From NCBI GenBank assembly GCA_964600075.1, contig CAZRIE010000010.1, forward strand, positions 1-64,000: 64,000 bases of DNA. Direction: 5' to 3'. This DNA comes from CAZRIE01 sp964600075. GTDB lineage: Bacteria > Bacteroidota > Bacteroidia > Flavobacteriales > Flavobacteriaceae. The notes under the pieces are model-generated. The model ran no database searches and was not told the origin of the DNA. It saw only the letters and a program-made list of their open reading frames with translations. The translations under genes and the position numbers were made by a program. Below, piece by piece: positions 17,501-25,551 of the stretch. Position 1 is the first letter of the stretch, and each line of letters opens with the position of its first letter.

Positions 17501-18655
17501 CTATCCTATAGCCTGTTCTAGATCGGCGATAAGATCATCGACATCTTCAATACCGACACTCAATCGAATCAAAGCATCGACGACACCACTTTTTTTGCGT
17601 TCTTCTTTGGGAATACTCGCATGGGTCATGCTTGCAGGATGGCCTGCTAAACTTTCTACGCCACCTAATGATTCGGCCAATGTAAAAACCTGAAGTTTTT
17701 CTACGATTTTAATCGCTTCTTCATAACTACTTCCCTTGGCAACAAAAGATATCATACCCCCAAAACCCTTCATTTGACTTTTGGCAATATCGTAATTCGG
17801 GTGTTCTTCAAAACCTGGCCAATATACTTTTTCTATCTTCGGATGTTTCACTAAATACAGGGCAATAGCTTCGCCATTCTCACAATGGCGTTGCATGCGT
17901 ACATGAAGTGTTTTAATTCCGCGAAGCGTCAGAAAACTATCCATCGGGCCACAGACCGCACCGCTAGCGTTTTGAATAAAATAGAGTTTATCGGCGAGCT
18001 CCTTGTCTTTCACAACCAGGGCACCTACCACCACATCGCTATGGCCCCCTAAGTATTTGGTAGCGGAATGCATCACAATATCGGCACCGAGGTCTAAAGG
18101 AGTCTGTAAGTAAGGTGTAGCAAACGTATTGTCAACAGCCAACAGAACATCATGTTTTTTTGCAAGTCGCGAAACTGCAACGATATCGATAACGTTCATC
18201 ATGGGGTTGGTCGGGGTCTCTACCCAAATCAACTTGGTGTTCCTATTGATGTAATCTTCGATAGCTTCTGCATTTTGCATACCGACAAAATGAAAGGTGA
18301 TTCCATATTTTTCAAAAACTTGTTTGAACAAACGGTAACTACCGCCATAGAGGTCATTGGTCGAAACAACCTCGTCACCGGGATTCAATAATTTAATCAC
18401 AGCATCTATCGCGGCAAGACCACTGGCAAAGGCCAAGCCATAGTTTCCGTTTTCGATACTGGCCAATGAATTTTCCAATGCGGTTCGTGTAGGGTTGGCA
18501 CTTCGAGAATATTCGTACCCTTGATGCCCACCCGGAGTAGTTTGTGCATAGGTGGAGGTTTGATAAATGGGTGGCATTACCGAACCATAAGCTTTATCAG
18601 GTTGTTGTCCGCCGTGTATCGTCTTACTATTAAATTTTAGCTTTTTTCCATTCAT
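17501..18655 (-). CDS. cystathionine gamma-synthase/lyase (PLP enzyme)
   Basis: A 384-residue member of the Cys/Met-metabolism PLP family. The PLP-binding Lys200 lies in HSATKYLGGHSDV; YEYSRSANPTR (around 48-58) binds the cofactor phosphate of the partner subunit; ESLGGVESLAGHPASMTHA is the C-terminal active-site block. Family rules do not let me separate gamma-synthase (O-acylhomoserine plus cysteine to cystathionine) from gamma-lyase by eye. It is monocistronic. A likely -7 box lies 49 bases upstream, and a perfect 18-base palindrome lies where transcription should begin, which may act as an operator or leader hairpin. Confidence 0.9.
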   Translation of the reverse strand: MNGKKLKFNSKTIHGGQQPDKAYGSVMPPIYQTSTYAQTTPGGHQGYEYSRSANPTRTALENSLASIENGNYGLAFASGLAAIDAVIKLLNPGDEVVSTNDLYGGSYRLFKQVFEKYGITFHFVGMQNAEAIEDYINRNTKLIWVETPTNPMMNVIDIVAVSRLAKKHDVLLAVDNTFATPYLQTPLDLGADIVMHSATKYLGGHSDVVVGALVVKDKELADKLYFIQNASGAVCGPMDSFLTLRGIKTLHVRMQRHCENGEAIALYLVKHPKIEKVYWPGFEEHPNYDIAKSQMKGFGGMISFVAKGSSYEEAIKIVEKLQVFTLAESLGGVESLAGHPASMTHASIPKEERKKSGVVDALIRLSVGIEDVDDLIADLEQAIG

Positions 18656-18682
18656 CGAAAATTCGTTTTAGTTTTTTCTTTC

Positions 18683-18700
18683 CTGCCTACTAGTAGGCAG
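18683..18700. repeat. perfect 18-base palindrome at the transcription start
   Basis: CTGCCTACTAGTAGGCAG is its own reverse complement. It begins 4 bases downstream (minus-strand sense) of the putative -7 box of the cystathionine gene, so it overlaps the expected start of transcription. It may be an operator, a leader hairpin, or a member of a dispersed CTGCC/GGCAG repeat. Confidence 0.6.
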
Positions 18701-18703
18701 CTA

Positions 18704-18711
18704 CAAATATA
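18704..18711 (-). promoter_or_regulatory. putative -7 box of the cystathionine gene (TATATTTG)
   Basis: Exact TAnnTTTG match on the minus strand, 49 bases upstream of the ATG and between two inverted repeats (18683-18700 and 18719-18734). Confidence 0.5.
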
Positions 18712-18718
18712 ATACGTG

Positions 18719-18734
18719 CCAGCCGGCAGGCTGG
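18719..18734. repeat. CCAGCC/GGCTGG inverted repeat
   Basis: Six paired bases around a GGCA loop, followed on the plus strand by five T residues. It lies just upstream of the putative -7 box of the cystathionine gene. No plus-strand gene ends here, so it is more likely a dispersed palindromic repeat or operator half than a terminator. Confidence 0.5.
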
Positions 18735-18884
18735 TTTTTCGCCCATCTTTCCTCATTAATAAAAGTCGTAGCTCCTCTGTTATGCTTTTAAAGAACGACA
18801 TTATCTGGGCTCAAAAGCTGATACTTTCGGTTCCAAACCACAAATTAAAATGAGTTCGTATAATTAATCCTACAAATGTATCGT

Positions 18885-18892
18885 TATCTTTG
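18885..18892 (+). promoter_or_regulatory. putative -7 box of the DUF3298-type lipoprotein gene
   Basis: TATCTTTG matches TAnnTTTG, 44 bases upstream of the ATG at 18937. Confidence 0.4.
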
Positions 18893-18936
18893 AAAGTAAA
18901 TAATACGCTCCCTAACGTATTCTTTTTAAGACCAGC

Positions 18937-19680
18937 ATGAAAACCTCTGTAACCTACATTGTACTTTTTTTAATGCTCATTGGTTGCCAGAAGGCAAAGA
19001 AACTAACCTTTGAGCCGCTAGATTTAGATGAAACTCGTTGCTCCCAATGCCCAGAGGTCACAATTCATATCCCAAATGCTTTGGAGAATTCAAAGGCAGC
19101 GACAACCATCAATACTGCGTTAAAAGAAGAAATAATAGAAATTTTAAACTACGATGAAGATGATCAAGCTTCATCGATCAAAGATGCTGTAAAGTCGTTT
19201 AGCGATGGTTATTGGGAACTTAAAAAACTATACCCGGAGGAAGCGACCGCATGGGAAGCGAAAATAGAAGGCAAAATCACCTACGAAGACCCTGTTTTAC
19301 TAACAATAGAACTAAACTCTTATCTTTTTACAGGCGGCGCCCATGGTTATACCTCAAGACGTTTTCTGAATTTTGATAAAATCAAAGGAAAGGAACTTGA
19401 AAACTGGCAGCTTTTTCAGGATCGTGAGGATTTTCAAGAATTTGCGGAGCGTAAGTTCAGAAATCAAGAGGATATCCCTTTAGAAGAACCCATTAACAGC
19501 ACTGGGTTTATGTTCGAAAAAGACTCTTTTTACCTGCCTGAAAATATTGGATTTACCGAGGAAGGCATAAAACTACTATACAATCCTTACGAAGTGGCTT
19601 CCTATGCAGATGGGCCTATTGTCTTGACGCTGCCTTTTAAAGACGTCGAACCATATTTGGTCAGTAAGACAAAGTCTTAG
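18937..19680 (+). CDS. lipoprotein with DUF4163/DUF3298-type domains
   Basis: A 247-residue lipoprotein with a lipobox ending at Cys17 (LIGC). The middle has the PdaC/RsiV-like start (CPEVTIHIPNALENS) and the C-terminal half has the DUF3298 pattern: TGGAHGYTSRRFLNFDK, KGKELENWQLF and NPYEVASYADGPI. Domains of this type occur in RsiV (lysozyme-sensing) and in polysaccharide deacetylases, but here there is no catalytic domain, so it may bind peptidoglycan or lysozyme. The gene abuts the convergent DinB-type gene with no gap. Confidence 0.8.
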   Translation: MKTSVTYIVLFLMLIGCQKAKKLTFEPLDLDETRCSQCPEVTIHIPNALENSKAATTINTALKEEIIEILNYDEDDQASSIKDAVKSFSDGYWELKKLYPEEATAWEAKIEGKITYEDPVLLTIELNSYLFTGGAHGYTSRRFLNFDKIKGKELENWQLFQDREDFQEFAERKFRNQEDIPLEEPINSTGFMFEKDSFYLPENIGFTEEGIKLLYNPYEVASYADGPIVLTLPFKDVEPYLVSKTKS

Positions 19681-20142
19681 TTACTTCAACAGCACTTTTT
19701 GAAGCGAGAGAATCGCCCCTAAATGCAACCCTTCATGAAAAACGTTGAAAGCAATGGCATCATCAACATTTTTTAGGGTTACGTTCGCACTGGTGGTATA
19801 TTCGTTAAAGTTCTGGAACAATCCGTTTTGGTAGTCTTCCTTCATCCACTCCACGGTCGAGAACAAAAAGTCACTTATCATTTTGATTTCGGCATCAGTA
19901 GCCGCGCCATCTGGTACCGTTCCTTTTTTAAATGTATTGACGAATTCTTGGGGAATACGAATTTGCAAGCCGCTAAACTTGTATACCAACAATTGTTGGG
20001 TAACGACCACGTGGGCGATGTTCCACCAGATATTGTTGCGATAGCCTTCAGGAATTTTTAAGAGATGTTCCTTCGGCGTATTCTTTAAAAACTTATAGAG
20101 TATTTTTCGATTTTGAAGGGTGATATCAAAGAGCTTTTCCAA
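19681..20142 (-). CDS. DinB-superfamily protein
   Basis: A 153-residue four-helix protein of the DinB/YfiT type. The putative metal-binding His residues are in WNIAHVVVTQQLL and VFHEGLHLG; a third ligand near the N-terminus is not obvious. Functions of the family include thiol transfer (bacillithiol, mycothiol) and unknown roles. The frame has no usable ATG near its start and appears to begin at TTG (20142), with only short open sequence upstream. It is convergent with and abuts the lipoprotein gene. Confidence 0.78.
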   Translation of the reverse strand: MEKLFDITLQNRKILYKFLKNTPKEHLLKIPEGYRNNIWWNIAHVVVTQQLLVYKFSGLQIRIPQEFVNTFKKGTVPDGAATDAEIKMISDFLFSTVEWMKEDYQNGLFQNFNEYTTSANVTLKNVDDAIAFNVFHEGLHLGAILSLQKVLLK

Positions 20143-20287
20143 AGGGCACCTATTTTAATGTGAATACCAAAAATAGTACAATTGAGTGGAAATGGGTTTC
20201 TTTGCAATGTAATTAATGTACCTAATTGACAGGTTCCTTCCCTATGCACCCGCCTTATTTGGCGGCCGGGAAATAAAAAAAATCTAA

Positions 20288-20641
20288 ATGAAAAAAATCT
20301 ATCACCTCAGCACCTGCGATACCTGCCAACGCATACTAAAAGAACTACAACCTTTGGATGGCGTGCCGTTACAAGATATTAAAACGGAAGCCATGACCGA
20401 AGAACAGGTCGAAGAAATGCAAAGACTAGCCGGAAACTACGAAGCCCTATTCAGCAAACGAGCACGTCTATACCGCCAAAAGGGGCTGCATGAAAAGCAA
20501 CTTTCAGAAACGGATTACAAAAACCTTATCTTAGAACATTATACGTTTTTAAAACGTCCCGTGGTATTGGTTAACGACCAAATATTTGTCGGGAATAGTA
20601 AAAATGTGGTCGAGGCCGCCAAATTAGCATTACACGCTTGA
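20288..20641 (+). CDS. ArsC/Spx-family thioredoxin-fold protein
   Basis: A 117-residue protein with the CDTC motif at residues 10-13 and the ArsC fold (LQDIKTEAMTEEQVEEMQRL, YTFLKRPVVLVNDQ, FVGNSKNVVE). The motif resembles YffB/ArsC-like reductases, but the arsenate-binding Arg residues cannot be confirmed, so arsenate reduction is not claimed. Its TGA overlaps the TTG start of the EamA transporter gene (TTGA), suggesting translational coupling. A CCGCC/GGCGG hairpin lies upstream at 20250-20265. Confidence 0.85.
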   Translation: MKKIYHLSTCDTCQRILKELQPLDGVPLQDIKTEAMTEEQVEEMQRLAGNYEALFSKRARLYRQKGLHEKQLSETDYKNLILEHYTFLKRPVVLVNDQIFVGNSKNVVEAAKLALHA

Positions 20642-21534
20642 GCAAGCGAACGCTGGCCATATTGGCGGCCATTGGCGCCACTACCATCTATGGGCTGAAC
20701 CACACCATTGCAAAAGGGGTGATGCCCCATTATGTACAACCTTTCGGGTTTATCATGTTCAGGGTCATAGGTGCCGCATTGCTTTTTTGGATCATTTCGA
20801 TTTTCGGCCCCAAAGAAACAATCGAAATAAAAGACTATCGGCGTATGTTGGTTTGTGCCATCTTGGGCATGAGCATCAATATGCTAGTTTTCTTTAAAGG
20901 ATTGGCCCTTTCGACGCCGATAAACAGCTCGGTCTTGGTTACCACGACCCCCATTATCGTTTTGATACTTTCAGCTGTTTTGATCAAGGAAAAAATTTCA
21001 GAACGTAAAATTTTAGGCATAACCATCGGACTAATTGGGGCCTTGGGGCTTATTCTTTTCGGAACTGAAATCAGACAAGATGCACCTAATATTCCGTTAG
21101 GTAATTTCTTGATCTTGATGAATTCGGTTTTCTACGGAACGTACCTTATCACGGTGAAGCCTTTACTTGTTAAATACCATCCATTTACATTCATGAAATG
21201 GCTCTTTACCCTCGGTATCTTTATTTGTTTGCCTTTTGGGTATGTTGAATTCATGCAGGTAGACTTTGCCAACCTTCCTTTTGAAGCCATTTGGGGGATT
21301 ATCTTCGTAGTCGTGGGCACCACTTTCTGTACGTATCTCTTCAACATATTTGCCCTTACCCAATTGAAAGCCTCTACTCTGAGCACATTTCTTTATGTGC
21401 AACCCCTTTTAGGAATTCTATATGCTGTGGCTACAGGTCAAGACACGCTGACCACAATTAAGATCTTAGCGGCTTGTTTGGTGCTGTTAGGCGTCTATTT
21501 ATCCAGTAAAAAACCTAAACCGGCTTCTGCCTAA
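20638..21534 (+). CDS. EamA-family (DMT) transporter
   Basis: A 298-residue inner-membrane protein with ten hydrophobic spans made of two EamA repeats (for example ILAAIGATTIYGLNHTIAKG at the start and LSTFLYVQPLLGILYAV near the end). Members export or import amino acids, purines or metabolites; the substrate here is unknown. The start is TTG at 20638 overlapping the stop of the ArsC-like gene; the next in-frame ATG would remove the first membrane span, which supports TTG. Confidence 0.88.
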   Translation: MSKRTLAILAAIGATTIYGLNHTIAKGVMPHYVQPFGFIMFRVIGAALLFWIISIFGPKETIEIKDYRRMLVCAILGMSINMLVFFKGLALSTPINSSVLVTTTPIIVLILSAVLIKEKISERKILGITIGLIGALGLILFGTEIRQDAPNIPLGNFLILMNSVFYGTYLITVKPLLVKYHPFTFMKWLFTLGIFICLPFGYVEFMQVDFANLPFEAIWGIIFVVVGTTFCTYLFNIFALTQLKASTLSTFLYVQPLLGILYAVATGQDTLTTIKILAACLVLLGVYLSSKKPKPASA

Positions 21535-21549
21535 GGTCTTCTCTTGTAC

Positions 21550-22764
21550 TTAAATACTATCATCGAACAAATCGAGCTGTCTATTATCTCGAGGTTGGGC
21601 AAAACCATAAATACTTCGTCCACCGTATTTGTGAGATTCCCCATTTTCTTTTTTGACCAAAGCTTGGAAATTGGTGTTGGGCGTAAAACCTTTTTCTGCC
21701 TTTTGGGCCAAATCAGTCAACTTTTGTACCGCCTTGAGTTTGTCGGCATTTCCAATCTTAGCTCGGTCGACCGCATGGCGTAAAGCACCGATGGTTTCAT
21801 CGTAAACCTTTGTCGGAACAGGAAAAGGCGTAGCATCTTTTCCCCCGTGCGCAAAGGCAAAACGCGCTGGATCAGAAAACCGGGAAGGAGTGCCATGTAT
21901 GATTTCACTAACCAAAGTCAAGGATTGCAGCGTTCTTGGGCCAAGCCCTTTTAGCAATAGTAAATCTTCGAACTTTTGGGTTTCGCTTTCTTGAGCCAAC
22001 CACAAGATGCTGCCTAAGCGTTTCATATCGACATCCTTGGGTTTGATGTGATGATATACCGGAACGAGTAGATGAGGTAGCTCTTTTAAAATTTTGTCAG
22101 GATGTTCTTTTGCGATTTCAAGAATTCCTTGCTTGGTGGGTAACGCATCTTTGTGGATCAAGTTCAAGATATTTCCTTGATTTTTACCACAAACAGCGGT
22201 ATGTGGTTCTTCTACAAATGATTTCAGGTTTTCAGAATGCCAATGGTAGCGACGTGCCATTCCGTTCGAGTTGTGCATACCTTGTTGAATAACCGACCAT
22301 TTGCCCGTATCGCTAACAATAAAACTATGGATATAAAGGTTGAAACCATCCTGAAGGGCGGTATTATCAACCTTGGCGCTCAACTTGCTACATTTAACTA
22401 GGTGATTGCCATCTAATCCGGTTTTATATCCTACTTCAACAAGTTCTTGGGGTGTTCGCATTGAACTTTTTCCTTTTCCACCGCAAACGTAAAGTCCCAA
22501 TTGCTTTGAAACGGGATTAATCGATTGTTTCAGAACATTTAATACAGTAGTCGTAACTCCTGAAGAATTCCAGTCCATTCCAATTACGGAGCCAAAGCTC
22601 TGAAACCAAAATGGGTCTGATAAGCGTTCCAAAAAATCCTCTTTTCCCTTATGTTCGATAATAGCCTCGACTATAGGCAAGGCTAACCGCTTCATACGGT
22701 TGAAAAGCCACGGTGGCACAGCGCCACCATGTAACAACAAATCCGCCGTACCAGAACGTTTCAT
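21550..22764 (-). CDS. DUF763 protein with helix-hairpin-helix motif
   Basis: A 404-residue member of DUF763, a family known mainly from archaea, thermophiles and some Bacteroidota and without an assigned function. It begins MKRSGTADLLLHGGAVPPWL, the family's conserved N-terminus, and contains GMDWNSSGVTTTVL and YHWHSE. A helix-hairpin-helix-like segment (LLLLKGLGPRTLQSLTLV) suggests DNA binding. The frame is open to an ATG at 22836, but I choose 22764 because the conserved N-terminus starts there and a -7 box lies at 22781-22788, downstream of the longer start. Confidence 0.88.
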   Translation of the reverse strand: MKRSGTADLLLHGGAVPPWLFNRMKRLALPIVEAIIEHKGKEDFLERLSDPFWFQSFGSVIGMDWNSSGVTTTVLNVLKQSINPVSKQLGLYVCGGKGKSSMRTPQELVEVGYKTGLDGNHLVKCSKLSAKVDNTALQDGFNLYIHSFIVSDTGKWSVIQQGMHNSNGMARRYHWHSENLKSFVEEPHTAVCGKNQGNILNLIHKDALPTKQGILEIAKEHPDKILKELPHLLVPVYHHIKPKDVDMKRLGSILWLAQESETQKFEDLLLLKGLGPRTLQSLTLVSEIIHGTPSRFSDPARFAFAHGGKDATPFPVPTKVYDETIGALRHAVDRAKIGNADKLKAVQKLTDLAQKAEKGFTPNTNFQALVKKENGESHKYGGRSIYGFAQPRDNRQLDLFDDSI

Positions 22765-22780
22765 TTTTATGGAATTTAAC

Positions 22781-22788
22781 CAAATATA
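22781..22788 (-). promoter_or_regulatory. putative -7 box of the DUF763 gene (TATATTTG)
   Basis: Exact TAnnTTTG match on the minus strand, 16 bases before the chosen ATG, implying a leader of about ten bases. Confidence 0.5.
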
Positions 22789-22837
22789 TGGATTTTTTCC
22801 AAAAATCTTTATAGTCCTAAAATGTATAGCTTGCATC

Positions 22838-22853
22838 TAGCCTAATAAGGCTA
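22838..22853. repeat. TAGCCT/AGGCTA inverted repeat in a divergent spacer
   Basis: TAGCCT, an AATA loop and AGGCTA form a perfect six-pair hairpin between the divergent DUF763 and isochorismatase genes. The same arms with an eight-base loop occur at 32619-32638. It may be a shared operator or a chance palindrome. Confidence 0.45.
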
Positions 22854-22881
22854 TATTTAATAAAGTGAAAATTCGGCGCAA

Positions 22882-23775
22882 ATGAAACTGAAAAGATTAA
22901 AAATTAGAACCGGAAATTTTCAATGGGTATTCCATCTTTTTTTAAGCTTATCCCTATTGTTTTTTCTTTTTGGTGGCTGTAAAGAAAAGTCTGGCATTGA
23001 AGGGAAAATAAGTAAAAAAGAAACAGCCCAAGAACTTCTAACATTTGAAAGTAGAAGATCTATAAAGGACGGAAATGGTTGGAAGAAAGAAGTTAATGAC
23101 CAGACATGGAACCCAAAAAAAACGGCCATTATTATTTGTGATATGTGGGACAAGCACTGGTGTGATAGTGCTACGGTGCGGGTCGCAAAAATGGCTCCTA
23201 AAATAAACAAGATGATACAATTGGCCCGAGACAAAGGGGTTACCATAGTTCACGCCCCTAGTGATACTATGGATTTTTACGAAAATCATCCCTCTCGCAA
23301 AAAGGCATCCTCCCAAACCCATAGTGAACCCCCGATACCTCTAACCTATTGGTTCGACCCAGATCCTACTCGGGAGCCCAAGTTACCTATAGACGATTCG
23401 GACGAGGGATGTGATTCGCCCGGGAATGAGCCTACCAAGGTTTGGACACGTCAGATTAAAACTATCGAAATCTTGGAAGAGGATTTAATTTCCGATGATG
23501 GTCAAGAAATGTACAATTATTTTGAAAAGAAGGGCATTGATAATATTGTGCTTTGTGGGGTGCACACAAACATGTGTGTTCTAGGCCGAACCTTCGGGAT
23601 TCGGGGTCAAGTAAAACTTGGTCGTAACGTTGTGCTAGCAAGTGATTTGACCGACGCGATGTACAACCCCAAAATGCCGCCAAACGTTTCGCATAAATCA
23701 GGAACAGAGCTGGTCATCGACCACATTGAAAAGTATTGGGCCCCGAGTGTCGAATGGAAAGATTTGGTGTACTGA
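22882..23775 (+). CDS. isochorismatase-family cysteine hydrolase, lipoprotein
   Basis: The 297-residue protein has a signal anchor and lipobox ending at Cys33 (LFGGC), so it is exported. The hydrolase domain follows, with the catalytic Asp in IIICDMWDKHW, and the nucleophile Cys in GVHTNMCVLGR. Such enzymes cleave amides or related bonds (nicotinamidase-like); the substrate is not known. An insert rich in Pro and Asp (around residues 150-175) is unlike cytosolic members. It diverges from DUF763. Confidence 0.85.
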   Translation: MKLKRLKIRTGNFQWVFHLFLSLSLLFFLFGGCKEKSGIEGKISKKETAQELLTFESRRSIKDGNGWKKEVNDQTWNPKKTAIIICDMWDKHWCDSATVRVAKMAPKINKMIQLARDKGVTIVHAPSDTMDFYENHPSRKKASSQTHSEPPIPLTYWFDPDPTREPKLPIDDSDEGCDSPGNEPTKVWTRQIKTIEILEEDLISDDGQEMYNYFEKKGIDNIVLCGVHTNMCVLGRTFGIRGQVKLGRNVVLASDLTDAMYNPKMPPNVSHKSGTELVIDHIEKYWAPSVEWKDLVY

Positions 23776-23797
23776 TTTTACAGTGTGCGTTTAGGGA

Positions 23798-24147
23798 TCA
23801 AGATATCTCCAAATCATTGGGCGCCTTCGCAAACTTTCGCGTATCCTCTTTGGTAAGTATTTTAAAACCTTCTGGTTTGTCGACGGTATTGAAATTGGTT
23901 AGCAAATCTTCCGGCAAACTTACAAGATTTCGAGTTTTTAGAATGATCCATGCGCCCATCATCTCGCAATGGGCCACATTTTTTCCCTTTGCATCATAGA
24001 AGTTGTGATGGGATTCGAAAAAATTGCCGTCTTCCATCACTCCCCTCACTCCCAAAGAAACTTTGACAGATCTTCAGGAAAAACTTCCTTGAAGTAATAC
24101 ATATGTTTATTTAAAGACCACCGAACTTCAAATTCTTTTAGGTACAT
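23798..24147 (-). pseudogene. broken acyl-CoA thioesterase (4HBT) gene
   Basis: The frame from the ATG at 24147 reads MYLKEFEVRWS, then jumps to HMYYFKEVFPEDLS, whereas family members have roughly 45 residues (the catalytic Asp region) between RWS and the YYFKE strand, so an internal in-frame deletion is indicated. After EDLS the frame shifts: the continuation KVSLGVRGVMEDG, FFESHHNFYDAKGKNVAHCE and MMGAWIILKTR lies in the next frame, as if one base were lost in the T-tract at 24062-24064. Restoring one base gives the family's usual spacing. With two lesions it is very probably inactive. Confidence 0.75.
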
Positions 24148-24303
24148 GACATAACGTTTAAGCGGAAAGATAAAAGACTTCCTACAATTCGGGATTAGAT
24201 GACAATATGTATAAAGTCATTTTTTGTCGAAAAGACAAAAGCCCCTTCTTTCTAGAATCAAGACTTTATGCAGTTAGGACACCAGAAATAATTCTATGGT
24301 CTT

Positions 24304-25392
24304 TCAAGATAATTTAACCATCTTTCCCGTTTCGGCCGACTTATTTATAGCCTCTACAATTCTAACATCCTTAATACCCTCTTCGCCCGGGACCATTAGA
24401 GATCTATTCTCTAAAATAGCCAAGGCATCATCATCCATCTGGCGGGCCTGTTGGTTTTCAATATAAGAATTCAACAGCGTGCCATCGCTTGCTTTGCCCT
24501 TAACGCCCCTATAGGATTGAAATGGACTAAGTTCATGCCAACCTTTTGTACAATCGGCACGTAGAATATTTACATTTTCTGCAGCAGTGGTCTTACCGCT
24601 TGCCATAATTCCCGATGGGAAATCGAGTTTAAAAATACTGGTCTCAGGCACTTCTTTATACACTTCCGGCCGGGTATTCTCATGGCGTGCGGTAACTGAA
24701 ACTGGTTCCAGGCCTGTAGTATATCGCATCGCATTGATACAGTAAACGCCAACGTCGTAGATAAGGCCGCCGCCCAATTCTGCATCCATACGCCAGGTAT
24801 CCGGCGGCTTGGTAATATTCCAACCTATTTCAGCCCTTACTTTTTCGATTGCCCCGAAAGGTTTCGTTTTTGACCACCGGATAACCTTTTGGGTATTCGG
24901 TTCATGTTGCATACGATACCCAATGGAAAGTTTGACCTTGTTTTTAGTACAAGCATCGATAATAGCTAGACATTCAACAGCGGTTTTTGCCATGGGCTTT
25001 TCGCACCATACATGCTTTCCTGTATTGGCTGCTTTTACCGCGTATATGGAATGTAATCCCGTGGGAAGTACAATATAAATAACATCGATATCAGGATTGT
25101 TTGCTATGGCACCAATGGTATCATAATTATAGACATTCTTGTCAGCAAGACCATATCTCTTCTGCCATAAAGGAATCTTTTCCGGGCTACCCGTAACAAT
25201 GCCCCGAAGCTCACAATGCTCCGTTAATTGTAATGCCGGAGCCAATAAATTCTCGCTATAATTGCCCAAGCCTACAAGGCAAACACTTAATTTTTTCTTT
25301 TGAAAATTAGGTTTGAATGCGTACTGAGGAATGATGCTTATTCCGCTAAGCAAAAGCCCTGTTTTGTTTATAAATGTTCTTCTTTTTTGCAT
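24304..25392 (-). CDS. Gfo/Idh/MocA-family oxidoreductase, exported
   Basis: A 362-residue NAD(P)-dependent oxidoreductase. The N-terminus MQKRRTFINKTGLLLSG has a twin-arginine-like RRTF, so it is probably exported already folded with cofactor. The Rossmann motif is VGLGNYSENLL and the EKP motif is WCEKPMAKT; the C-terminal domain has GGGLIYDVGVYCINAMRY. Periplasmic members usually act on sugars or sugar acids. The frame reaches a TTG at 25407, but the ATG at 25392 is preferred. It diverges from the nitronate monooxygenase gene. Confidence 0.87.
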   Translation of the reverse strand: MQKRRTFINKTGLLLSGISIIPQYAFKPNFQKKKLSVCLVGLGNYSENLLAPALQLTEHCELRGIVTGSPEKIPLWQKRYGLADKNVYNYDTIGAIANNPDIDVIYIVLPTGLHSIYAVKAANTGKHVWCEKPMAKTAVECLAIIDACTKNKVKLSIGYRMQHEPNTQKVIRWSKTKPFGAIEKVRAEIGWNITKPPDTWRMDAELGGGLIYDVGVYCINAMRYTTGLEPVSVTARHENTRPEVYKEVPETSIFKLDFPSGIMASGKTTAAENVNILRADCTKGWHELSPFQSYRGVKGKASDGTLLNSYIENQQARQMDDDALAILENRSLMVPGEEGIKDVRIVEAINKSAETGKMVKLS

Positions 25393-25518
25393 AGTTGGGA
25401 GTTTCAATTATACCTATCGCTATTACAAGATACCCAAAATGTGAGCCTTTCAATTCAACTTTATGAGTTCGTTAGCATACAATTGTATTTCACAATAATA
25501 CACTTTAGTATAAAAATC

Positions 25519-25526
25519 TATATTTG
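25519..25526 (+). promoter_or_regulatory. putative -7 box of the nitronate monooxygenase gene (TATATTTG)
   Basis: Exact TAnnTTTG match 26 bases before the chosen ATG at 25552; it rules out the longer upstream frame as the natural start. Confidence 0.5.
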
Positions 25527-25551
25527 TACTTCATTCCAAAGAACACATCTT

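Noticed and set aside
24040..24060. Seven-base tandem repeat contraction as cause of the thioesterase frameshift
   Set aside because: I first suspected loss of one GGGAGTG copy, but keeping the frame VKVSLGVRGVMEDG and adding one base in the T-tract at 24062-24064 restores the family spacing, so the repeat is not needed.
25300..25551. 84-codon upstream extension of nitronate monooxygenase
   Set aside because: It overlaps the divergent oxidoreductase gene, is not family-like, and the promoter box at 25519-25526 lies within it.
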